64,000 bases of DNA from assembly GCA_037903475.1 (NCBI GenBank), contig JBAJFG010000488.1, forward strand, positions 682,001-746,000, in the 5' to 3' direction. The translations under genes were made by a program, and so were the position numbers. This DNA is from Ancylostoma caninum (Eukaryota; Nematoda; Chromadorea; Rhabditida; Ancylostomatidae). The notes under the pieces were generated by a model. That model saw nothing but the letters and a program-made list of their open reading frames with translations, did not search any database and was not told the DNA's origin. Of this stretch, positions 51,452 to 62,800 are shown piece after piece (within the stretch, counting starts at the first letter, position 1; every line of letters starts with the position of its first letter).

Positions 51452-52190
51452 TAGTGGTCGCTTCATTGCAATCAACGCAAATTTAGATAGTGTTGTTGAA
51501 CGGATTAGACTATATTGTATTTTTTGGATTGTTTGAGTTCCTTAGAATTGTGAGCCTTCTGCTGATAGTAGCACAAGTTTCACAAGGGCTAAAATACGCC
51601 TATCTCTGACCTTCCTTTTTGAAGTGGGTGCCCCTCATGTATTCTAAATTCTTCACAGTCTTGGACGCACTCCCGTGTGTTATGTTGTCCAAACAATGAA
51701 TAGTATGAATTTGGGTGAAGAAGGACATGTGGCCCTAATCCTTCCATACAAGGTCTGGTCTCCATAAGTACCGTTAGTCTGGTACTGATCGTGCCTATTG
51801 GAATGTGTTGGTTCGAAGCTTTGTACAAACAAAGCTAAGAACTCTATGGACGTCTTAACTACTTCCGATCTTATCCTGCGAAACACTCTCGAAATTGATT
51901 TAATCATGGATGGCGCAGAAAGTTGTGCCCAATGCGGATTTGAAGTGTTTGTAAAGCTATCTGAATTCAACAAGCAACAAGCAACTGTGGTCCATCTGCT
52001 ATGGAAGATTTAATGAATGGAAAAAACCACCAAACGGATAATCCGGGCCAAATAAAAAAGAACACACGCAACTATGCAAAAAATAATTTGTCCTAACTAT
52101 GTACATGAGAAATACCAAATACAAAATCAAATAGTGAAAGTGCCCAGTGAAATACCAAATACAAAATCAAATAGCAACATAATCGACATA

Positions 52191-52538
52191 TTAAGCAAAG
52201 CATACGTGAAGTAGCATATCTTTTGCTTGATCATGTTTGACTTTTGAAAGATCCTCGCTTGCATGGAATTCCTGAAACGAAAGTCATAAGCTTTCATGAT
52301 GAACGGAACCAGAACGCTCAAATTCGAAAATGTTACCTCAGCGGTTTTATTTTCATTGGCGCGTGTTTTCGTCTGTTTCGACCTGAACAAGCCACGAATG
52401 AAGTTAGCAAAATCGTCCCAGTAGTTTCTCAATACGACTCCTAAATAAACGCCAATTATGAGGCATATTCACATGTGGCGGAGAAACTCTTCAAGTTTCA
52501 CCTCGACTGAAGATCGACCTAGCTGAAAACGCAAGCAT
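52191..52538 (-). CDS. Small three-exon gene A1, 73-residue protein of unknown function
   Basis: Exons 52538-52502, 52440-52337 and 52271-52191 on the minus strand, GT-AG introns in phases 1 and 0. The product starts MLAFSARSIFSRG and has a central basic, aromatic segment (NYWDDFANFIRGLFRSKQ) and an acidic-basic tail (EDLSKVKHDQAKDMLLH). The N-terminus is short, basic and hydroxylated, a little like a mitochondrial presequence; no typical signal peptide or membrane span is seen. A TATA box lies 92 bp upstream. Start chosen because it is shared in position and context by the two relatives at 54676 and 56492. I do not recognise the family. Conservation of structure across three copies makes it a real gene. 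Confidence 0.8.
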
Positions 52539-52629
52539 TTCGAAGCAGGAGGTTCGATAGTAATCAGAAGCAGAATGCAGATGGTAGCAGCTTAGCAAGA
52601 CGGTTGAGGCGAACACTATTTACTGCCGA

Positions 52630-52635
52630 TTTATA
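52630..52635 (-). promoter_or_regulatory. TATA box of small gene A1
   Basis: TATAAA on the minus strand within the conserved context cgtgtataaat, 92 bp before the ATG. The preceding motif cccctcagggaaactgatcg is nearly identical to the promoter of the relative at 54676. Confidence 0.7.
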
Positions 52636-52720
52636 CACGATCAGTTTCCCTGAGGGGGTCTTTTCGCCTTCCCAACGTTGCTCAGCGCGTTGTGGTCATC
52701 AGGCGCTTGAGGCATAGATC

Positions 52721-53514
52721 TACAAAAAATAGGATAGTAACCAGGTTCCTCGGGCTACAGTCGGGGTGAACTCGGAATGGGGTCGGCCATTCCTTGTTTC
52801 TATTTTTTTTTTACATAATTTTCGACACCTCTGCAGATTAGCGTTTGTTTTTATGTGCGACATCGCAAAGAATACATTGTTTGAATGAAGGTTACTGAAC
52901 ATTCTTCGTCTTTCTCCAGTTCCTATCTGATCACTCTACTAAGAACTGAAAAGGCTGTGGATATTAAGTTTTTTTTATTTGGCTTGAAGCAATGTAGGAG
53001 TATTTTCATTACAGACGAAATTCTTAAGAAAAGTATGGTGAGATGCAAAATAATGCTGATAATCGTGATCATTGTCAAAAGCAATCCCCCGGAAATTTCG
53101 AGATGATTTTGTGAGGCACCTATCTACAGTATACCCACTGTAACCCTACAGAAGTGGGGCTACGATACAAAATGGATACAATATTCAATTTTTTACGATG
53201 TTGTGTTCAACACCTCAAACAACCCCTCTATGCAAGGTTCCAGCCAAGAAATTTTCTTTGAAGATTTTGGATTCGTGGAAGTGGAATAGTACCTGGAGTT
53301 TTAAATTTTGAACTCTCGGAATCTCTTATATTGGATTTGGCATCTAGCTCGGAAAATTCAGCGCAGAAATTCTTAGCTAAATATCCTTGTACTGCCAGCT
53401 CAAGTGGTGAAACTACTCTCTGCGACGGTGAAAATCCTGTGCTGGCACCTTTCCACTAATATATGATAGATTTTCTCCACTGCATATGGGTGCTTGAATT
53501 TATGTTCTTATCAA
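52721..53514. other. Spacer at the palindrome centre
   Basis: No gene recognised between the left arm and the repeat block at 53679. Plus-strand TTTCTCCAG near 52919 could act as an acceptor but no convincing exon follows. Confidence 0.35.
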
Positions 53515-53613
53515 TCTCATTTGCCATCCGTGTCCCCAAAGTGGCGGAAACCTCAGTTTTCTCTCACGCCTTTCCTCTCTCCCTCTCCCGATCACTTTCT
53601 TCGTCCGCCACTG
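53515..53613 (-). mobile_element. Truncated hAT-type MITE
   Basis: The interval gccatccgtgtccccaaagt through tcgtccgccactg matches the right half of the copies at 19210 and 19505; the left half is missing. Confidence 0.65.
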
Positions 53614-53678
53614 GCACGTGTGTATAAGTATATTTATAAGTGTGATCAATAATACTGATGAAAGGCAAAAGTCCGCAA

Positions 53679-54130
53679 GCACACTCAGACACTCAGAAAC
53701 TTTTGCGACCAAACCAACTTGTGCGCGAGCTAACGGATACCGCTGCCAACGACAAAACTGTCCCCGGGGACAGCAAAAAAATCTCAGATCGACAACAGTT
53801 CACATTGGGCAAGGAGTGGCACGATGGAACTTTGGCATGAACAACGGTATTTTATGGTCCATCTCCGATATAAGGGCTTGTTTTTTCCAGTAAGCTGAAA
53901 AAAAATGACGCTACTAACAACTCACGGTGAGCGAAGTCACCAACATTCGCACCGTGGTGGTGGTTGACCACATCCTGAGTTCAAGTCTCCTATAACCCAA
54001 GGAATCTAGCTATTACCCTACTTATTACTTCGACTCATCGATGACCGCATGTCTCACGAAAAGTCCACACACGAATGACGATGCACTCTACTCACAAGGC
54101 GAAATGGTGCCGGTCCGGGATTTTTGTTGT
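53679..54130 (+). repeat. Direct repeat upstream of the small-gene arm, copy 2
   Basis: Counterpart of 49048-49330 with extra internal sequence. A shorter motif (accgtggtggtggttgacca with gagttcaagtctcct) at 53950-54005 recurs in changed form at 54413-54470. Confidence 0.6.
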
Positions 54131-54584
54131 CGTCGAGGGCAGTTTCACTACTGGAGCTGGCGAAGACACGTGTGCCTGTTCAGTTCTGGACCGGTTTCCA
54201 GAAGTTTCTGAGCGGGAAGGCGAATCTAAGAAATTTCCAGAGTTAAAAATTTAGAGCCTCAGTCATGCTTCATTGTCGGCTGCATCTCGCCAAATTTCAG
54301 GCTTTGCATTAAAGCTGCATCACTTCGAATTCAAGTCGCTGCCACACTAAAAAGTATGTACGTATTTGGCTTACCTGTCGTAGCAAGCGAAATTATTTCA
54401 GAATTCATTCGGACCGTGATGGTGGTTTGCCAAATTTTGAGGTCAAGTGTCCTGTATCCCAAGGAACCTAGTCATTACCTATTTATTACAGGTCTTATGC
54501 CTCAAGAGATGGCGCTCGATGGCCATCACGCACTGGGCGAGGTTGGGACACGGCGAAGAAACCCCCTCAGGGGAACTGATCGTG

Positions 54585-54590
54585 TATAAA
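54585..54590 (+). promoter_or_regulatory. TATA box of small gene A2
   Basis: TATAAA in the context cgtgtataaatgagcag, 91 bp before the ATG at 54676. The upstream motif ccccctcaggggaactgatcg is shared with the A1 promoter. Confidence 0.7.
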
Positions 54591-54675
54591 TGAGCAGTAC
54601 CTAATGTTTGCCTTGACCGTCTCGTTAAGTCACTACTATCTGCCTTCTGATTGCTATCAAACCTCCTGCTTGAGA

Positions 54676-55034
54676 ATGCTTGGATTTTCAGCGAGATCGA
54701 TCTTCAGTAGAGGTGAGAGCTGCAGATTTTCTCCACTGCATATGGCTATGGCTCATAATAGCTGCTTTTTCTAGGAGTCGTATTGAAGAACTACTGGGAC
54801 GATTTTGCCAACTTCATTCGTGGCTTGTTCAGATCGAAACAGACGAAAACACGCGCCAATGAAAATAAAACCGCTGAGGTAACATTTTCGGGTTTAATCT
54901 CTAATTAGCGTAATTCTCTTCACCATCAAACCTGATGACGTCCGTTTCAGGAAGTCCATGCCGGCGAGGATCTTTCCAAAACGAAACATAATCAATCCGA
55001 AGATATGCTGCTGCACATTTGTTTCGAAGTATAA
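54676..55034 (+). CDS. Small three-exon gene A2, 74-residue protein of unknown function
   Basis: Exons 54676-54712, 54775-54878 and 54951-55034, GT-AG introns in phases 1 and 0. The protein begins MLGFSARSIFSRG, shares the central NYWDDFANFIRGLFRSKQ block with A1 and ends LLHICFEV. Exon 2 differs from that of A1 at 4 of 104 bases, with one amino-acid change (K for R), whereas introns and flanks are far more diverged. A poly(A) signal AATAAA follows at 55101-55106, about 67 nt after the stop. Function unknown; possibly a small intracellular or organellar protein. Confidence 0.82.
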
Positions 55035-56178
55035 TATGTGGAATATATTGCTATTTGATTTTATACTTGGTATTTCATTTAATTGCTGCCATATAGTGGG
55101 AATAAATTCCTCTCGGCGCTGTTGCGTAGTGACCAATCTACTTAATCCATTCAAGTCCCGAGCACGGCAAAATAGAAAATTTAGGAGGTTTTGAAGAAAG
55201 CGGAATTGCACTGCGTAAGGTGACAACGATGAGAAACTTTCAAAAAACTGCATAAATCGCTGAAAATTTCCTTTCTACACTAGTAATACTCATAGCATCA
55301 GGAAAAATTAGTGGAGACACCTCACCTCTCAAGAAAATTTGCTGTAGGCGGAGTGCTCCGCAAAAGTAGCATGGGGCACCATCTGCTACGGAAAAGCCTC
55401 CACATACATTTTGATGCTTCGGGCCTGTAGATTCCCATGATGCCAGGAGTCATAACTTTGTATGTACAAAGCTTGAAACCAGCACATTCCCATAATCGTA
55501 CTCGGTACCAAACTAAGACTACTCATGGGATTTAGGGCTAGGTTCTTCCTCACCCGCATTCATCCGATTCAACTAGTTTTTCATTGACTTCATTGTTTGG
55601 ACAACATGTCACGTGGCAATGGGTCGAAGACTGTGTGAATCCATCCAATCGATGACCACATTTTGTGAAGGAACCTGCCCCGAACCCCAGTACGCTCACA
55701 TATGGTTTCTTCTGCGTGGTATATCAAAAAAAAGTTCTACACTACTTCTACTGATTTTTTCTTGTGTCTGAACGCAGAAAAAAAACTTAAGACGGCTAAT
55801 ACATGGAAGATAGTTATTGGAAAACCTCATCGTTCCAAGAAATTTAGGATAACTGAGCGGAGCTCCACATCGTGAAGGAGATTCGGAAATAGGACACACG
55901 ATTCATACCTTCTGTGCGCGACAATTTTAAGAAATGGTAGAAGTCCAAAGGAGGCAACTACTACTCCGTATGTGTTATAACACCACCGTTCCATAGTTTA
56001 TAATAAATCTGCGTTCATCGCAATACTCGATAACGACATATATGTTTCTAATATCTCTGTACATGAAAAAGTGCCTAGCTGTGCTAGGCAAGATCAAGCA
56101 AGATCAATAGGAGCATAACATCATCAAAATAATCAGCAGATAAATGAAAAAGCTAGTGATTCTGTGAAATTTACAGCT
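55035..56178. other. Right-arm sequence between the convergent small genes
   Basis: Carries the A2 poly(A) signal (55101-55106) and, around 56013-56050, the empty version of the mariner insertion site (tattgcgatgaacgca on the minus strand, compare cattgcaatcaacgca after 51453). No further exon recognised. Confidence 0.5.
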
Positions 56179-56492
56179 TCAGCAGGATTTGGCCTCTGAC
56201 TTCTGAAGCGTTTCGCTGCTGCACACACATTCGCCAAGTTCGGTTCCCTAAGAAATTAACAATTTAATAAGGTGGTAACAAGTAGTGTAAAAATGCTTAC
56301 CTCAAAATTATCATCAGTATTAGTCTTATCTTCTTCCTCTTTTGAAAATAAGGAGCAGAACAGCTCAAATAATTCACTGAAGTAGTTAATGAAGGACATT
56401 TCTGGAAAGATTTTGCATCATAGATGTAATTTATGGAAGAAATCGCACTTCTTACCATGGTGAAGTCTCGACTTGGCGGAAAACAGAAGCAT
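56179..56492 (-). CDS. Small three-exon gene B, 68-residue paralogue
   Basis: Exons 56492-56456, 56401-56301 and 56247-56179 on the minus strand. The first exon is again 37 nt and intron phases are again 1 and 0. The product begins MLLFSAKSRLHH, has INYFSELFELFCSLFSKEEE aligned with NYWDDFANFIRGLFRSK of A1 and A2, and ends in a Cys-rich tail (GECVCSSE, KSC). A start at 56512 is in another frame and leads nowhere. Sequence identity to A1/A2 is low but gene structure and promoter position agree, so common descent is inferred. Confidence 0.72.
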
Positions 56493-56569
56493 TTTGGCAG
56501 CAGAGTGCACACAAGTGACGGTTAGTAGCAATAGACCTTGACGGTTGAAGCAAGGATGCGGAGAACCTA

Positions 56570-56575
56570 TTTATA
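56570..56575 (-). promoter_or_regulatory. TATA box of small gene B
   Basis: TATAAATAG on the minus strand, 78 bp before the ATG at 56492, preceded by ccttcgccaacggaac, which is shared with the orphan promoter at 49435-49497. Confidence 0.65.
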
Positions 56576-56790
56576 GTAGTTCCGTTGGCGAAGGGGATTG
56601 ATCCAGAGTCAACTCGACCATCAGATCAGGCGCTGCCGCTTCAAGTTTGTAATCGCCCGTACAGAGACTTTGAATGGGACGAATGATTCTTCTGGAAGTA
56701 AACGAGTGAGCGGTAGTCAAGCTAAGCATCTAAAGGTCCAACGGCAAGACTTTTACTAAAATTTAGCGTTGTCGTCAACAAAACAGCTGG

Positions 56791-57834
56791 ATCAAAATAG
56801 AGTCGATTCACCAGTGCCGGGATGTCGGTCGATAGAACAGGGACGACGAACAGTGCTGTGCGGCAAAAAACTCCACTCCGGGTTCGATAGAACACCGTCG
56901 TGATCCTGCCCTATTTCAACCCCTGAATCCATATCAGCTAAATACATACGGCCTCTTGTTCTCTTTACAGTTTACAGTTCTTCTGCCCAATGCTTGCAAC
57001 ATGGAGAGTTTACGCTTTTGTATGTTACAAAGTTTAGAACTTGTAGCTAATATTACCAAGGTGTTTTAATTCAGAAATGTTTGAAAATATGCGCAAAATT
57101 GTAAATTGAGGGAAAATGTTTCGTTTAGAATCCGGATAACTGGATAGAAAATAGAAACCATTGACAGAAAACGATAAATGGGTTCACTTTTGTTGGTTTC
57201 TACTTCTTGAGCGTCCTCCGATACCCCGCGTTCATTCGTATTTCTCGTTCTAGCCAGCTACTGACATAATGTTTCACCGTGGATGGAGCAACAACACCTA
57301 GGATGAGGCGCTTGGTTCAAGAAATAACTCTTTGTTATGAGCGCGCTGGGATTCGTCCCATGAAATGCTGGACCAAATTATTGTATAGGGGATGGTTTCT
57401 TGAAAGGTTAGGAATAGAAATTGCCCCTTTTCTGTTTTGGAGGCTGGGACCTCTGGAACACTCTATATGTTTGGGAAACAATGTAATACACATGAATTCT
57501 TTTTCAAATCATGGTACAGCCAGTGGGGATAAGCCCATTTCTTCTTCACAAATGAACTTTGGTACGTACGGTAGAATCGACCCAGGAGGTATGGCCGGCT
57601 TGATTAGCTTTATATGGAGAACGAGCCGTAGATTGTGATCGCCGGCGTGGTACCTTATTGCCGTTGCTTGGTCCGCGTTCCAGAAATTGCTTAAATCGTA
57701 AACAGCGTGGAATTTAGTGCATGTTTCCAATGAAGAACAATTCAGATGAACTGCCTTCCGCTAATTCACATCCCCTCCTCCCGTCACGTTATTTTCAAAT
57801 ATAGTACCGCGTCCTTGTGCAAAGATCTTCAGAC
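56791..57834. other. Unassigned interval
   Basis: A plus-strand open frame at 57279-57638 has no recognised domain or splice partner, and the opposite strand is also partly open. Nothing else supported. Confidence 0.35.
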
Positions 57835-57998
57835 ATGATTTTCTTTCTTCTGATCTCATACGCCCTAGGGACAGGTACCGCCCAAGTGCGCGACAGCAGA
57901 CCCCTTTTGCCTTCTTTCAGTTTACTAACGAACAATCAAGGATGAATAATAGCGAGATGCCCACAGTTAATCTGACTGTTTATTGTCCACCTATGTAG
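57835..57998 (+). CDS. Weak candidate: small secreted peptide gene
   Basis: ATG at 57835, preceded by an acceptor-like cttcag|ac, opens a hydrophobic leader (MIFFLLISYALGTGTAQ) resembling a signal peptide. A GT at 57886 and an AG at 57920 would join it to an in-frame exon 57921-57998 (FTNEQSRMNNSEMPTVNLTV, stop TAG), giving 42 residues with two N-glycosylation motifs. The 35-nt intron is unusually short, which is the main objection. No homology known. Confidence 0.25.
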
Positions 57999-58990
57999 GG
58001 TCGCTACCTGAGCTGTCTTTTTGCGAGACAGGTCTCAGACGGTGGTTTTCTGTGAATTCTGCGATGGTGGCCTTACGCGCGCCGGCGTAAATGTTCGATA
58101 ACCGATTTCACATAGGAACCTTCTTCTTTGTTTTGATCTAAGCTGTGATAGTCGTTGTGCATGGAGCACTTCATGCTTGGTACGCGAATGTTTCGTCGAT
58201 TTCTCCTTCAACCTGAATTTTCCGCAGTTTCGATTTTAGATTTAGGAATGTTCTTGTTGCTGCTTGCCCTATAAGACTTTCTGGTGATAAGAGAATTGAA
58301 GAGTTGTATGTAGTGTTTCACAATCATAAATGCTTCTCTCATGAAATCTTCTCCTGGCTGAGATGTCAACCCAGCCTTGTTACCCCATCGCTGTCCTCGT
58401 TCTACTCCGAAAATGGAGCAGTAAAGTAAGGCAGCAATGAAAGAGCGACCATTGTATCTTCACGAGAACATGATTTCAAGCACATTTCAATGCAGAAAAG
58501 ATAGAGATGCGAGAGTTACGATAGTGGCAAGTGGAAGGTTTTCAGCATCTTAGTTAACACGATGCTGCGATCTCAGCTCCGGCTTATATCCACTGAGAAC
58601 AAGTCCGTCCATGAATCACCTGTGGATTGGATTGTCTTCTAGAGACTGTATAGTAGGTCGCACAAGCATTCACATGTCTTCCGTTCTGCGGTGGAGGACT
58701 GAAGTTGTAACTTTCCAGAGGGACTTTGTGAACGATGACCAGCTCATTTGTTTATAAGTTTATTTATTCGTTTATTTACATTTATTTGTTCAAATGCATA
58801 CACTCAAGGGAAACTTAAGGGTAGTGTCTCACCTGATTTTCGATTATGCGATATCAACAGAATCTGGACCTACTACTCGACGCGTTGAGTTCAACGATGT
58901 ACATGATCTTTTCAAAAAAGTGTTAAAACCCGTTCTTGAGGGACCAGTACCATTTGGCTCGGACGAGTTCCTCGGTAAGGGAACTGCCTG
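57999..58990. other. Interval with a TTAA-family relic
   Basis: 58806-58985 is a decayed copy of the TTAA family end and subterminal region (agtgtctcacctgattttcg, atatcaacagaatctgg), comparable to 6048 and 40839. No gene recognised. Confidence 0.45.
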
Positions 58991-59220
58991 AAAAGTTATT
59001 CATGCTTGCGGCGCGTCAAAGTTTACGCGCCTAGACAAAAGTCCACGAAGTTTTCGCTCCGACCCAAAGCGGCGAAATGGAAACGCGGTTTGTTCGCGCG
59101 GCAGTCGCAACGGCGAAACTAGGAACATTGCTGACCTGCCAGGATTTGTCTTCTAGCTCCCTCCTTTGTACTGTGTATCGGCGCGTAAACTTTGACACGC
59201 CGCAAGCATGAATAACTTTT
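58991..59220. mobile_element. 230-bp MITE with 41-bp inverted repeats
   Basis: Ends aaaagttattcatgcttgcg and beyond, and the reverse complement, agree at 40 of 41 positions. No target duplication is obvious. No coding capacity. Confidence 0.85.
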
Positions 59221-59814
59221 GAGTTCCCAGACGTCTCCCCACAAGCGTTCTCTTTGCCGAAAACCGCGCTGCAGTGTCGGCCTGCAGGTGGAAGGGTAGA
59301 AGGGCCTCGTCCACCGGCCGAGAATTTGGCCAAGGATTTAACGGAACACAGAGTAGAAAACATATATCTGCCTCTTCCCACTCTCTGAAGAAATGGATCG
59401 CCTCGCAAGACAGTGTGATCCGGTTGTCATGTCTTAGACCACTAATAGTAAATGCTTCAAATGACCATTCAATTTAATACACTTAGGAGCCATAATCTCT
59501 CCATGACACGGTAGGTATTTTTCTTTTAGAGATGCGCAGTTGATCGCAGATTAGAATGCATCACTATGTAAATGTGTAAAATTCCACAAAAAACATCTAT
59601 TCTCCATCATAATGCTTTCTTTAGAAGTTATGTGTTCTTGTTTGGTTTTTTCAGCTTTCAGCACTAAAAACTCTCCACAGGGCATGCAATTACGTAGGTC
59701 TAAGAATTGGTCGTCGATAGCTTCTGCAAGCTCTATATATCCTATATGCTCCAGATTCGCTGTCCCGTTTCAGTTTGTGGATCGTGTCCTCCTGTAAACG
59801 AAAAAAAATGACAA

Positions 59815-59859
59815 ATGGCCGCTGTTCTGGATGAGGAGGAGGTGCACCTCCCGCTGCTC
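59815..59859 (+). CDS. Weak candidate: first coding exon of a gene extending rightward
   Basis: ATG at 59815 starts MAAVLDEEEVHLPLL and runs into a donor (CTC|GTAAGA). An acceptor-like gtttcag ends about 43 bp upstream, as at trans-spliced nematode starts, though an ATG at 59808 would open a short upstream frame. The acidic dileucine pattern resembles N-termini of endolysosomal membrane proteins. No second exon was found within the window. Confidence 0.25.
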
Positions 59860-62800
59860 GTAAGAATTATTTATTGTCCACTATTTTTGTTTCGCTTTGA
59901 GTCATCACCCATAGCACTCCCTCTTTTCTTGTTGCAATTTTCGTTTCCCAGAGTGCTTTTTCCAGAATGTCATCACCAAGCTATCAGCGGTTATTGATAA
60001 GGGTCGCAAGCCGCAATTCTGCTTTTCTGGCGCGTCCACCCTCTTGTTGCTATTCGGGGGAGTTCCTCGAAATCGCGATTTGTCTTTCTCCCATTCAGCG
60101 CCCGGCTTCTTTTCGAAAACAACCCTAATTGAAAAACTGCAGTGATTGAGTGACACAGCGGGCTTCTACTGCGACAAAGCTCGCCTTCTTTGGCAGCATC
60201 TTTCCCTTTCCTCCATTCTCCGGGATGAATCTCCCTATGCGGTAATTTCAACGCATTTGTTTTTGGCCCATCTGCAGGAGCTCTCTCGGAATTGCCCTTC
60301 TTTTCACTAATAAACAAGTGCAATGGGCAGCCGGCATCAGTTGATGTTTGCCCAACGCTCAATTTACGGCCCCTTCATCCCTGATGGGGATTCCCTCGCA
60401 TTCTCAGGCTCCTAATCCCACCTCTCGCCTGCTGCTCCCACTTTTCCGTTTCTCCTTATGCAGCGCTCTTCTTCACTTTGTTTACGCAGCTGAATCGCTC
60501 GAAGTTCGTGCTCAACTGTTCCTACCATCGAGAATTGTGGGGCAATCGATTCGCCGCCACCCGTTTGCCGGCGCAAATTTCCTGTGCTATAGTCATTGAA
60601 ACGCTGCTGCTGTCTCTTGATTAAGGCGTTCTCCACGAAGTCATTGGATCGCATTCGCGAAAACAGGGCGGCCGTCACTACGCCTGCAGCTTGCAGCAGG
60701 CAGTGGCTGTGTGCTCAGCTTGAAAGCGGAGGCTGTGGGTGTCCAGCACAAAGTGTTGATCCCGTGGATTTGTCACCCGCGGCCTGGTTCTGATTCTGAA
60801 TGCTAATAGTAGGGCTCGTGTTCAAATCCGCTGTTGATTCCAGAAAACGAGTTTAAAACTATTTAAAAGTAGCCTTAATGATGTGGAATGGTGACAAATT
60901 TTGCTATACACAACACACTCGCGACTCTGGAATGAAAATAACGCATCAGACTTCCCTTCCTATTGATCATTTCAAAGCTCTTCCCATGGCGATAAATATT
61001 TAAGTGCCTTAATGAATGTTTTCAACTCCTCCTTCAACTCCTCTGCTAAACTATTTCACTAGCAACGATAGGTTTGTCTTCTTGTAGCACCCTTGTAAGC
61101 AGTTTAAACCATGTCAATGAAGAGAACTCCACCAGTCGTTCCCATTTTTCTTGTACTTACTGAGCCATGGAGCGGAGGATATTGCCGGAAGAGTCCTTTT
61201 CAAAATCTTAAGCCTTTCCGCTTTTACCTTAACTTTATCCAACAACTCCTCTGACTGACAATATAGTATGTAGTACAGTTACAGCTGGCAGTGAGCAAGC
61301 ACTAGTTACTGGACACTACACTGATTTCATTCATTTCATTCATCGAGAACTTTGGTTTTTGAGACTCGAGGGATTTTAAGCTCCCCAATTTCGTACCATT
61401 CATTACAAAAATTAGCTTCAGCAAGTAGACTTCAAAAACACAAATCAAACCGTATTGGAGAGTGCATGATCAGGGGAGCAGAAACAGCAGAGAGCGGTAC
61501 TCCAACCCAGCTCCGCTTGTTCACATATACATCCCCAACAGCATGTGAGTCACATCCCTCTTCCCGTCAAACTTTCGGATAGAAAGAATTTTCGGACGAA
61601 TCTTGAATAAGACTTCTCCGACAACTTAATATTGAACAGCTTCGTGTTAGCCTCAGGCATTGTCGACAACGATCAATCTATGACAAAAACGCGTACACCA
61701 GAGGACTTTTCTCAACCTCTTAACTCCTCGCCTCATTCATGTAGACAACCAGTTGAACTGGAGTACCTTGAGGTAGGCAAAGGCTCAATGCCATCACATG
61801 CACCCCTACCGAATTAGATCTTCGAGATTTATTCTGCCATGAGATAATGTGCAAAACTCGTTCCTACCTAGCGGAGTCGATGTAGGTCCAAGCACGTCCC
61901 AGTAGGTATAAGGACGCAAATTTAGTGGGGCAGTTACTCCAAGATAAATTTTGCGAACATTTTCTTGAAAAATGAAATTTGTATGCTTAATTTGGCAATA
62001 TTGAACGCGTCAGAGTCCAAGCTTACGGATAATCTTCAGGGCGCATTCCTAACTCGTAGTCCTGTACGAACCGAAAAATTATTCTAAGCTGAACAGCAGA
62101 AAATTTGTGTGGTCGACTCTAGCATATATTCGCAAATTCTTGAAAATAAGGCCATATTGAGCTCCAATTTGCGTTCACAACGCTCTTCCACCGGATTCTC
62201 GTCCACTGACCTTCATACACTACGTTTTCCAGTGCACTTGACCTCCTATCCCCTTCAATTCGACCCCCTTTTCTTTATTTCCGCATTGATGACGAGCAGA
62301 TTTCTGGCTTCACTATTTTTATGACACACAAGTTCTCATCAGAATCCCTTTATTGCCTGACCTTTTGACAATTTCGCATCATTTTCAGAGGCCTGAAAGT
62401 GGTTTAATTTTGTAAACCCGCTTACCACCCACCTCATTAAATATTATAGGAACGCCTCTTTTCTCCCAGAGGAGAGGATGGTTTCCTCAGTTATTCATAA
62501 AAACTATAGGGTGACAGGAAAATATGGACTTCTCATCCGGCTGTACATTTTTACTTGTGATTTTGTCCCATTTTTGTTTTTTGCAAGACTGATACATTGT
62601 CAAATGTGATTTCCTTCACATACAATTCATACGATTTTCAAAAGGCATGCGAGCATGTCCACACCACGGGTTTTTCTACCTGCTCTATGGTTACTATGTA
62701 CATGAGAGATCCAGCTATTGTAATAAGAAGAACGTTATATTAAAATTCTTCTGTGAGTGGTCCAGAAGGTTGCCATGCGATTAGAGGGCGAAGAAAAGGT

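Larger units (their letters stand above)
49290..52720 (+). repeat. Left arm of a 7.5-kb imperfect palindrome
   Basis: Reverse-complement matches to 54480-56790 occur in matching order: 49320-49440 with 56640-56770; 50060-50170 with 56020-56120; 51455-51500 with 55995-56035; 51640-51840 with 55440-55640; 52191-52700 with 54490-55034. The arm is longer than its partner mainly because of the mariner at 50177-51451 and an insertion after 49497. It contains one intact small gene (52191-52538) and the remains of a second promoter. Confidence 0.85.
54480..56790 (-). repeat. Right arm of the 7.5-kb imperfect palindrome
   Basis: Matches the left arm in reverse complement, block by block, without the mariner and without the insertion near 49498. 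It carries two intact small genes in convergent orientation (54676-55034 plus, 56492-56179 minus). The mirror arrangement suggests an inverted duplication of a convergent gene pair. Confidence 0.85.

Noticed and set aside
50897..51475. 192-codon minus-strand open frame inside the mariner
   Set aside because: It extends past the transposon end into flanking DNA, and its sequence does not match transposase. The recognisable transposase remains are in other frames.
59905..60362. Overlapping minus-strand open frames up to 123 codons
   Set aside because: No splice context, no recognised domain, and similar openness on the plus strand because of GC composition.
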